Assembly: GCA_015680685.1 (NCBI GenBank)
Contig: MNCI01013895.1
Location: forward strand, 866,920-930,919
Source: Gnetum montanum
Lineage: Eukaryota > Streptophyta > Gnetopsida > Gnetales > Gnetaceae
Length of the DNA stretch: 64,000 nucleotides
Direction: 5' to 3'
Positions 13,801 through 25,700 of the stretch are shown here, piece after piece; the first letter of the stretch is position 1, and the number at the start of each line of letters is the position of its first letter. The notes under the pieces are model-generated. The model was not told the DNA's origin. It was given only the letters and a program-made list of their open reading frames with translations, and did not search any database. The translations under genes and the position numbers were made by a program.

Positions 13801-16645
13801 TTCATTGGCCCCTCTTTGTTGACGTCTGGAGAAGTGGCCCGAGAAACGTCGACAAAAAACAACAAAACACTATAGCAAACTTGGCACCAACATCGTGCTT
13901 CAGTGAGTGATTGAATGTCATGGTACTGTGCTCAAGAGTGCTGTGGATAGTGGTATGCTAAATGATAGGCGCAAAGTAAGAGTAAAAAGTGTTGGTGATG
14001 TACTGGGGATAAAAGGGAGGAGAAGTGCAAGCAGGATGTCATGATGCAAGGACATCACGGCTGATGGTAACTATGGCACCAAAGTGGCTTGCCCTTGAAA
14101 ACGTTGACCTCTCGTCAAAGTGCTTGTGAAAGAGTCAAGGTGTAGATTCAAGGCTAGGCCAGCTACGAAATTGCTTTGCTGCTAGGTTGCTTAGAGACAT
14201 GCTTTCCCCCTTCTTTTTCTTTTTCTTTTTTTCTTTTTTGGCAAGGTGAACCTTTTTTGGGCTCTGCACATTACTAAATGCTTGCTATGAAGTGCTTCCC
14301 ATCAAGTGAGTTGAATGTCACTAGATGGGCTTTGCTTTGTTGTTGGTGAAACTGCACTACATCTGTACGACAGGTGTTTCCTCCTCGAGATGACTTATGT
14401 TACATCCGCCTAGGCTTTGACAGGCCAATAGAGGCTTCCCAAGGGATGACTTATGTTACCTCTGCCTTGGGCTCTGCAGTTTGACTTGAAGAGGGTGTCA
14501 TGTGGTCACAGCACTTGAACATCAAAAAGGCTTGCAATCTGTGCTATGCATGGAATAAGAGGGTATTGGGATGTAAAAGTAGATATGAGTAGGCCATAAT
14601 AGGATAATAGGGATATGCACTCTTGAGAGGCTTACCTAGTCCAATAATGCACATCGGAGCGATGTGGCGACTTGCTATTGCAATGAGATGCACCTTTGCA
14701 TGACTGCCTAGGGCTTCGTCCTACAAACACAACTCTAAGAAGACAAACAAACCACACAATACATAAATGCAAATAGACTACCAATGACAAAATGCAGAAG
14801 GCCACATCAACGACACAGGTTGCGTAGATTGCAAGTGCTTTATTTTAGAACTGTAGTGTGCTTGCTCGCTTGGTGTAGAAGGAGAGTTGTAATATGCCCA
14901 CTTGCTTGCTTGCAAAAGAATGGAAAAAAGTTATTAACGCGAACCCAATTTAAGGTCTTGGTAGACCATGGCTTTACTAGTTTATAGTCATAACAGACCA
15001 TTGGGCCCAAATTAAGGTCCTGGCAGACCGTGATGTGCTAGTTTATAGTCCTAGCAAACTGCTCTATGCTAGTTTAACATTTTAGTGGACGTGTTGTGCC
15101 ACTTTAGAGTCATGGTGGACTACTAATTTAAAATCATTATGGATTGCTAGTTTATAGTCATAGCGAACCTCTATGCCAGTTTAATGTTGTAGCAAAAGAG
15201 TTATGCTAGTTTAATGTTTTAGCAAACCACTATGCCAGTTTAGCGTCATAGCGGACAACTATGCCAGTTTAGCGTCATAGTGGATAACTATGCCAGTTTA
15301 GCATCGTAGCGGACGACTACTTACCTTCCTTGATTGATTTGCAGTGCTACATGCTAAATATAGTACGACTTCAGGTACAAATGGTTTACTGAATTGCCGA
15401 ACTCATTTCTGTCTTGATCAGCAAGCTTGAATGCTACGTTGTCATAGGCCTTAGTGACCAGGAAAGGCCCTTCCTAGTTGGCTGAGAATTTATCCATGGG
15501 TTCGTGAACAGCCTTGAGGACTAGGTTCCCTTTCCTGATCTGACGTTGATGCTAGTTGTGACAATGCTTTTGTGGTTTCCTTTCTTGATACCACTCGATG
15601 CGATCGAGCGTACGCATGCGCTCCTCCTCTATTGAGTCACTATGGATGATTATTTGCTAAGTGTAATGTGCAAACTTTTATCCCTATATGATGATTTTAT
15701 TGCATTTGCTATGAGTATGCAAATCTAGGCCATAGCGAGCCATAGTGAGTCTATTGTTAGTTTAAAGCCTTAATGGACCCCATACCGGTTTAGTCTCATA
15801 ACTTCGAAAAAATTTACAAAAAAAGTAACCTTCGTGTTGACTACGCTCTCCACGAGAGACTGACTACACTCCCATCTAGGGGAGAGCATAGTCTCAACAC
15901 TTAGAAACAATTTGCAAAAAAATCGGCCTTCATGCTAACTGTGCTCTCCATGAGAAGCTAACTACACTCTAATCTAGGGGAGAATGTAGTCTCAACACTT
16001 AGCCAAAATCTGCAACTAGGATGCCATAGTCTAGATTTGGTGGTGTTTCAGAATGCTCCAAAAGCCTTGTGTTTGCACAGTGTTTTTAAAGCTCTTGAAT
16101 TCAAAAATGGTGGAACCTCTTCATGGTGCTCAAGCTTGGTTTATATAGGTTGTATGGCCATAATTGTGGTTGCAAATTTCTATCCTAATTGCTGACAGAT
16201 TGATGTCACAAGCAAGCGTAATAGGTGTTCAAATCCAACATGGTTTTCATTTATAGTAAATTTTGATACCCCCAAAGTACCAAAACCATCCAAGTTACTA
16301 AAAATAGTAAACGGGAATTTTACCCACGCTAGCTTCTTCCACCCACGTTGGCCTTCTAGGAGTAACATTGTGCTTGTAGGAACAACGCTAGGTTGCATGG
16401 ACAACGTTGGGGTTGCTAGAGCAACACTAGGGTGCAAGATCAATGCTAAGGTTGCTAAAGCAACGTTGGGGCTACTGAACTGCCAGAGCAACGCTGGGGT
16501 TGCATGAGCCACACTAAGGCTTCTGGAGTTAAACCCCCCAACACTAAGCATAGGTGACTCCAACATAGCAAAGGCCATACCCTCCACAAAACCCATGAGA
16601 ATACAAATTTTGGTAGGCCAAAAGGCATTTTTAAGACCCGACACC

Positions 16646-16723
<78 letters not shown>

Positions 16724-19700
16724 NGACCACTTGTGAGGCACTTTTCAACCCCAAAAGTTAAGGTATGTGAAATTGCATCTCATTGATTACAATCTCCACA
16801 TTTTACAATGAAATTTTAGCCTCAGGTTTCATGGGGTGAAAGTTACAATGCCAAAAAGGTTACAACATGTGTTTTCTTGGTGGTGTTTCAGAAACATCAA
16901 CACATTGCTCCTCACGTGTTCTATCTATATGTATCTCCTCACGTGATTCAAGCTTCAATTGTAGTGAACACACTCGAATACTATAATAGCCTTTGAAATG
17001 TAAAGGCCTAGAGCTGACATAAGAGAAATAACAAATTGTACATGTATAGAATGCAATAGAATCAACTCAAAAACGCATTCGACTAAGTCAGCAATACATG
17101 GAGAAATGGAAGGCCTCTTTATAGGTTGTTTTTAAGGTTAACAGAAAAAGGTTTTCTTGGTAACAAAATAGTGTTTTCTACCCATTAAAACTACTAAAAC
17201 TTAGCAATGCATTTATATAGGTTAACAAAAAATGTGCATGTTTCTATTATATGTTCTTATTTTGCTCTCCTTTGCAACTTTATTTTTGCTTCTGCTTCAT
17301 TGCTGCATATTTTTGTAATATCCCTTTGACTATCAATTCAAAAGTCATGACCTTGGTTGTAATATGGGATTGTTAAGGTAAAGAAAAGCAAAAAAAGAGA
17401 AAGACACCTTAACAACGATCAAAAGTCGATTTAAAATGTAACAAGAGTCCTTCAGTGTAAGAAAAAGAAATGGACATTTGTTGTAACATGGTTACTCACT
17501 ACCTAACAAGCAGCTCTAACAACACAGCAAACAAATTCATATGCTAAATCCTAAGTCTTGAGAGCAGCAATTTACAACACCCTTTTAAACTGCATCTAAA
17601 CAAATAGCAATGTATGAAGCATCAAGATCAATTATGTGGTTAATCAAGATTTTCAAAGAACTTCACTTGCAAATCAAAACACCTATCCCATTGTTTGTTG
17701 ATAATGCTTTAGCTATTAACTTGGAAGGCAGCCAGTTGCAAATCAAGAGAAGCAACCACATTGATATCAAATACAACTGCATCAAGGAAAAATTAACAGA
17801 TAAATCTCTAATTCTGCAGTCTGCACTATTTTGGCAGCAATAATCCACTAACCAAAGATATTAATAGGAAGCAAATTAAAGACTTACTATTCATTTCATT
17901 GTAAAATTTAGAGAACTCTGTTTTATTTATTAGCAAATAAAATGTCAAGTTTTTTCCGTGTTAATGCATTGTGGAAATGCATCGTAGTTATTTTAAATTA
18001 CCAAGTGTCATCGCTATATTGTCAGTAGCAATTAATGGTCAATGGCATGGCTTAACTGTTAATGATTCTAAGGTAACAGTAGTCATTGATGCAAGGCATG
18101 ATAGTAGGATAGCATGTGCCTTTAATGTCATGCTCTGTATATGTAGCTAGCAATCAGTTCGATAAAATGGTTGGGCTGGGCCAAATAAAAAAACTTTTTT
18201 TCTTCAGAATTTTTCCACCATGCTCTTCATCTTTTATTTTCAACAATCAGAATTCCAATACTATACATTGATCCTAGATCCAAGTTGGTACACCAACTAT
18301 ATGAATAATATGACCTTATAAAAAACAAAATTTTACCTCTGATTATATGAAAGCTTAGATTTCAGATTTATTCGTGCAATATATAATCAGCTCTAACCAG
18401 GAAGACAAGAAGCATTCTTTGAAAGAAAATTTTAGGTTTGCAATTCACAGCACAAATATATATATATATTTGATGAAATGTTATTACTCACAGTACCTAA
18501 TGCAGGAGCAAGTTGGACCGAGCCACTAGCCACCACTAAATTTGGTTGTTACTTGATTCGCTAATACAACCTGTGTAAGAAAAATATTAGAAGTTTTTTT
18601 AAAAAGCCATACTTCTTGTAAGGTGATATCCTATAGAATTAGGAAAAGTTAGATACACAAACAAAGGTAGACAGTTATCGTAGTGATATAAATTTCAAAT
18701 GATCAGTAACATCTTAAAATATTCCAGCCATACATTAAAACCAATCATTCTTTGGTAACTTGACGCACTTGGACATTAAATCAAACAATTCTAACATGAT
18801 CATCCACTGGTTTTTAAGAAGACAATATCAGATACTGCATTAATGTTTCATATTATGTGTTATGACTAGTAACTACTTCATGGTTTTGACAATTAAATCA
18901 GGCCCCAAAATCCATTGTTCATGGAAGAAAATGAAAATTGCAAAATTAGCACCAAGAAATTGGGAAATTCGCAACGTTGAAAACAAAAATTAAAAATAAA
19001 AGACATGCATAACATATCAGAAGCAAAGGGATGAAATTTGCTGTGACTTGTGGCCTAAGTCTTTGATACGAAAAGTGGCCATGTCTGTATCAAGCAAATC
19101 AATGATGCCAAGTCCTTACCTGGGACCTTGGGGGAGCAAGGTAGCACAATGAAAAATGCCTTTGCCTGGGACGGCTGGGAAATTAAATTAAAAGGTTTCA
19201 GAAGCAAAGATCAATGTTAGGTATAGATTCATGGTTCGATGGTCAGTATCATCATTTGTGCTGGGCCTTTGGACAGAAAAATGTAAATATATCTTAAAAG
19301 GAAAGTCTAGCAGTCCAAAAGCTATTCACAGGAAGCCAGTGAAGATAGAAGCCCTGAATTCAGTATGAAGGAAGAGGGAGGGGTAGGAGATGCGTAGATG
19401 ATTACTAAAACAGATAAATGAAAAGACAGGAACATGCACAGAAAACCTGTATCTAGCATCCATACGTGTATATATTACATAAAACCCAGCCTGAACCCAT
19501 GGTACCGACAAGAGGCTTCCTACACACAAAGCTATTGTAAATTATCAACTTGGTTGTCATACCAAGCAATAACATCATGAATGAAATCAAACTCATTATA
19601 AATCAAAAGCATGATTCAATAATGACATAAAAATTAGAAATGTACAATTTAGATTTACATTTCAATTCATAAAAATTAAGAAACCTGGGTTGCATCCTAA

Positions 19701-22700
19701 TTAATAAAATTAATTCCGGATTTGCAAATTTTCTATGTTTCATAAAATTCATAAAGTACCTTATCAAAAACACACAATAAGAATACTAACAGATTTCTTC
19801 TTAAGTCATAAACATAAGCTCATCAATTAGGCACAACAAAATTTCCAAGACAATTGAGTTTGACAGCCAATTTAAAATATGCAGAAAATGAATTAAATTA
19901 ACAATGATCATCATGATCCCATTTTTTACTCAACTATCACTCAAAAAACAGCAATCAAAAAAAATTTGCATTATTGAGAAGCAATTTAGAATAATCTGAA
20001 GACAAAAATCCAAACTACACATATAAACACACTTACAGCTATGTCATACTTTTCAGCTAATTTCATTAGCTTTTGACCCAATCCCCCCAGAAGACGAGTC
20101 CTAAGAGCCAAGTCTTCAAAATCTTGCCGAAAATGAAATGTCACGCTGTCAACTATCAGAAGTTTAACCTAGATGGGGAAGAAAAGACCAAAAATTAAAT
20201 TTTGTCAAAATAATATTTTGCACTTGAAGCAAGTCATGGTAAGACATACTGGTATCATATAAAATATGAAAGAAACAACCTAGACCCAACTCAACACAAC
20301 TACTTTCATAATGAGATTTCAGGAGTCGCCCTGTTATTAGTTGCTAAATTAAATTAAATGTGAATGTGAAATGATCGCTTCCAACAATTTATGGCTACCT
20401 ACATGCTTATTTCATGTATGACTTGTTTAAAGGCCTGCGAGTTAGAAGTCCAACAACTCACGTTAAAGATCCCATTAGTCAACTCAAGTTGTACTTTAAA
20501 ATTTAAATTAACTTTCAGTTGTAACTGATTAATCTCACTAATATTAAAAGAAAAATGGCATGAGTTTCAAGTCAAGTATACTTGTGTATGCATGAGTAAG
20601 AAACTCAAGTTATCGGTGAAAAAAAATGTTTTCATGAAAGCAGGATTTCATTTAGGAACAAGTCATTTATACAAGTTGGATGTCAGTCTTGTGTTGTAGA
20701 ACAAGGATGCTATACAATGTAATCTTGTTTGTAACCTGGCCTTTATTAAGCTTTTCAAGCTCATTCTCTCACTTACAAGCATCCTGCTCCCATTTGACAC
20801 CCAGCTTTCGTTCGCTGAGTTAACCTTGCAGGCAGAAGGATTTGGTAGCTACGGTTCTAAGGTACGGTTCTAAGGTAACCATCCATCAATAGATATCGGT
20901 GATTTTTGTTTTCTATAATCAGTGGCTAAGATTAGCCGTAGAAAAAATAGTAATTAACCATCACATAATAAAATAAGCATTCACAAATTACAAAAAATAT
21001 TTATTCGGGAAATTTTATAAGCTCAAGTACTACATGGTTATAATTCTTACTATTATGGACCCAAATTTTCAATAATTATTATGTTTGCTAAAGAGGTACT
21101 GGTTTTATTATGTAATTGGTCAAAACTTCAGTCTTGGGTGATACAAAGCTTGTATTGGGCGTAAGCAACAATATGTAAGTTAAAGGATCTACATATATTC
21201 TTCAAATTCTAGTTCCAGTCACTAGCCCAATCATCAGATCGATAAATGTTTTTTCTAATTTTAGAAAACAATGATGAAGAATATCCTTCTAAAGGGATAT
21301 TTAAAGATTGTACTAGAGAAAAACCATCCATTTCAAATAAGAGTGAACATGTTGCATACAGATAAGTATTCTTATAACAAAGAAATGTAAATATCAAATG
21401 AAGGATGCTTAGATCAAATGGAATAAGAGAGCAGTTAGATACTTTAAGAGTGACAAGTGGACATCCAATTCTCTATTTTAAACTTAAAATCTGGATGTCA
21501 AAAAAATACCATAAATCAAATATCTTGGTTTTGAAACCACCTTACCCTCCTATGTTCATCAAGGAATGAGTCCAAATGGTTTATAAGAGCTATTTGGTCT
21601 GTAGCACTGCAAACTCGATAATAGAAAATATTCTCCAAAATATCATTGTTATGATGTTTCTTATTATACTCTGCACCTTTTGCTTCAATTTTGGAGGCAA
21701 TATTTCCTAGCCTGTTGACACATGCCTCAGCAATCTGACATGCACGTTCAACCATGAAACTACCCTCTGTGTCTGCAACCAAAAAAAATTAATAATCTCA
21801 AAAAATGATCAAACATATGACGCAGATAAGATTAACACAGTAAAACTGAATATTCTACATATAATCTAGGTTACATCAATTATGTTGAACAAAAAATAAA
21901 ACAAGAATAAAATAAATCACACAGCCCTCACATCATACCATTTACACAACCTAACCCAAATATGAATTGAATTTAAAATTTCTAAACTTAAAGGTAGCTT
22001 AAAAAAATACCCTACCGATGTAAATAGCTTGGCCTCCCATGCCTCCAAACTCTGAAGGAATTTGGACATTTACAGCTAACTGAATTCTGCAACCACATAG
22101 CATACATCAAGACCAACATAGATTTAGCTATAACTTAATTGCAAGCCTGTCGAACAGTCAAGGTCAGCAACAAAAAGATGTTATTTTGAAGAAGTAAAAA
22201 CAGAGTCCCCAAAGAGACAAAGAAAGGATGTTTAATGCCATAGCAGAGTATGATGTTACACTACCCAAGCTGAGTTTTGCCAATGCCTGGTACACCAACT
22301 GTTGAAAAATGAATAAGAATTCATATAACTAACGAGTAATTTGTAACCTTTAAAAAAACCAGAGTGAACAATAAGCCTGCATAAATACTTCAAAAATGAA
22401 ATATTATTAGGTATTTCCTTAAAATTAAGTTGTATTGGAAAATGTATTCTTTAATGCAATCCCATACCTAGCTCAGTCACTTCCCTGGGACAAATTCCAC
22501 CTCCCAGCAACTCATCCAAATTATCACAAAATGTCACAATTCTTTTCCTAGAAGTTTCCTGGCAAAGCAAATCCCATGCTGTCCTTGCCCCTGTCAAAAA
22601 AAAAAAATAGAATAGCATCCAAATAAATCAGGGTCAAAAATAAATAAGAGTGCAGCAAGTCTAGCTTTTAAAAAAAAATGTCAACAGAATTAGAGACGTC

Positions 22701-25700
22701 TACATGAATTTTATCTCTTTACATACATGTAAGATAAATATTTTAATTAAAATTAAAATTCTAGAATGTAGCTAGAATTTCTTGGGATATTAGACATCAC
22801 CAAGAATAATGATCAAGAACTTAACATAAATGTCCAATCTTTAAGAAAATTGCAATAAAAAATAATTGAAATTATCACCGTTATGATGTCAACCCATTCA
22901 TAACCTAAATTCATAGCTTTCTGATATAGCCCATTTTTTACAGTAGGTAGTTGAAATTCATTCTATAAGTCACACTCTTTCCAATATTTACAGCCAACCA
23001 CCATTCAGAACTCAAACATTCAGATGTATCTTTTCTTCCAAATTCCAAAGACCACATGTGCTAGTAATGCATAGATCAATTTAAAACAGAAGCATGTTAA
23101 TACTGTATCTGTGAATCTAAACTATATCATAAGTATTCATTTATGTTACGAGTTCAGTATTTTTTATACTTTATATGTTTCAACACGGGTATGGCAATTG
23201 AGGTTGTAAGGTGAGAGTCACTAAATCTTCACTTGCATTCTACTTAATCCTAAGTTCAAGGTTTAAGTCTGCACTTGCCCTGCCGCATAGTGAAAATATA
23301 TTTCCAGTCTGGTGTCTGGTATTCAGCTACTTGTGTAGAAAAATATTATATCAGATGAGCCCATATCAGTCAAACAAAAGCATGAAAATGAAGATCTTTC
23401 AGCAAATTTATTCCAATCAATCAGTGCAAAGCCACACGGATTTTGAAATGATCTACAAGATATCGGTCGATGTGATTTAGCTCTAGCTTGAGCTTGAGCT
23501 TTGCAACTCATAGGTTCAATTCCAAAGGCTTTGTTGAAATATGTGCCACCTGAGGGCACAGTAAAAATATAAATCACATTCAGCTGATCATAAAAAATCA
23601 TCATCAAATGCTAAAGTAACCTATAAGAAGCCATAAGAAATGTAAATCTCACATAAAGTTTTGTGGAGTGACAGAAAACAGAACTTGCCAGCTTTTCTAA
23701 CATTAACCCAAAAAACTGAACTCTACCTTACATAAAGTGCCCACAGTACAATTAGCCTTTAGAATTGAAATCACTGTTTATATTTGGTATTGGCCATAAT
23801 TTATAACATTCTGAAGTATTAGTAAAAGGAGTAAAGGTAAAAATGTGTGACATATCACATTATTCAAGCAACCGTAAATGTTGTCCCAATTAAAGATCAT
23901 CAGTAAGAATTGTATATTCTCACCTGAACCTTGTATTATTTTATAATGTCAAATATTTTCCCAGAAACATTGGAAGATCTAACTTTATAATAAATATTAT
24001 GTACGGGGACTGTGGCATACTACCATTTAGAAGAAAAATGTCGAGGGTTCAATAATGAGATTATTTATCCACTTGTTTGTGCCAATAAAAAATTAAAAAA
24101 TACCTTGACTTTTTATAATACATTTAAACCAACTAGCAATGATTTGAAACAGTTTTTCCATACTCTAAATTTTAAGGACTTTGTGAATAGACTTGGAAAG
24201 TACAAGATTTCCCATTATAACAGAAAAAAGCACAAAAATGGTTACTCAACAAAGAGTAAGCAGCACTTAGATTTACTAAAAATAGACATCATCAATGCAA
24301 ACAAATTTGTCTTGAAAAGTATGTTTGATAAAAGTAATATATACAGTTTGAAGGGAGATATTTCATGCTAGGGATCCACCTTAGTATAGAATTTTTTTAA
24401 AAGTGACTTTTGGCCTTTGTGAAATTTATTTTAAATCACTACTAAAAACTCATGTCAAGGCAAAATACTACAAGAAAACACAAAAGGAGCAAAAAATATT
24501 TATCCAATTTATCAAAATTGATTGGTTAACATAATGTTTAAACATATTATTAAATGCAAAAAAGGCATTGGCTTGTGAACCTTTTTATTCAACAAAAGAC
24601 AAGAAACTCCACTATTTGTTCTACAAGAAGTAATTAAGAAAGTAATGCACCAACTAATAGTAACAGTAAACAAGTGTTTTTTAGGAGATTAAGAGTAAAT
24701 GTTACCAAATTACTTTTAATATACACAAGAGTTGAAAGAATTTTTCTATTAAGAAAAATTGAAATAGTTACTTGATTTTGATCTCAAGCAAAAGAAAGAA
24801 ACAGTACTACCCTTGCTTTGTATATCCCCTCATAATGTCCTCAATTCAGCTATCCCAAGCATAAAATGAACAAAACCACATGTATATTTATGTCAATGCC
24901 ACACTAAAGTACTCCACTGTGTTTCTCCATTGAGCTCCAAATGCACATGTTTAAGGACCTTTTCCCTTACAAATAGTAGTTAATTCAAAAATCACCAATG
25001 AGTTGTTATGATCCTACATATTGGAAATCCTAAACAAAAAGCCAAGTATTAAAAGAAATAAAAAAGTAATCTACCTCGTCATCAATAATTATAAATAATT
25101 TTTTGGATACCTACATCCAAGGTATCCAAAAAAATACATTTACAACAAACCAAATTTGAATTAAGGAACACTTTCATTGAAAAGAGCTCTTAGTGTTTCT
25201 ACAATATTACTTATAAAAATGTCTCTAATATGAAACGCCATGATTGTTGCTTGAGTCTCCAATTCTTGAATAGATTAGCCTGAAATAAGACCTATTGCTT
25301 CCCCTAATTTGACCAGATCTTTGCAACTAAGATTCTACCCATAACGGGATTGACAAATCCAAAAAAGACATTAGCAAATGAAAGAGGTTCATAGAAATAT
25401 TATTTCAATATCCATGACACATATCTTGTTTGCATGTGACCACGCATCTTTGAATTATATATACATTAGCTGCCAAAACAAGACCAGTTATTTGTTGGTT
25501 ACAAAAACAATTTTTTGAACTTGAATAGGGTTGAAAAATCCCTCCAAATGTAGCACAATCTATTTTGCTTACAACCATAAATTGAACTACTTCAACAAGT
25601 CTATGTAATGTGGAATATATACAGCATCTACTATTTATCAACATTATCCATTACTCCTTTACAAAACCCATAAAAAGATGTAATATATTCTTGGCAGAAG

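Larger units (their letters stand above)
1887..18496 (-). other. RAD51C intron 8 (16.6 kb), filled with transposable elements
   Basis: Flanked by the donor gtactg (18496) and acceptor ttttgcag. It contains a SINE-like copy, a split LINE, the unknown pseudogene P1, an LTR with PBS, palindromic arrays, a C tract and a Copia fragment. Parts between these, such as 1887-2587 and 17849-18490, are AT-rich with nothing recognised. Introns this long are common in gymnosperm genes (general knowledge). Confidence 0.85.

Noticed and set aside
16180-16786. Glycine- or proline-rich frames through the C tract
   Set aside because: Produced by the homopolymer and an N, not by coding sequence.
24012-24371. 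Clean 119-codon plus-strand frame in RAD51C intron 2
   Set aside because: Lys/Asn-rich in AT-rich DNA, no recognised motif and no support for transcription; likely chance or an unreadable repeat remnant.
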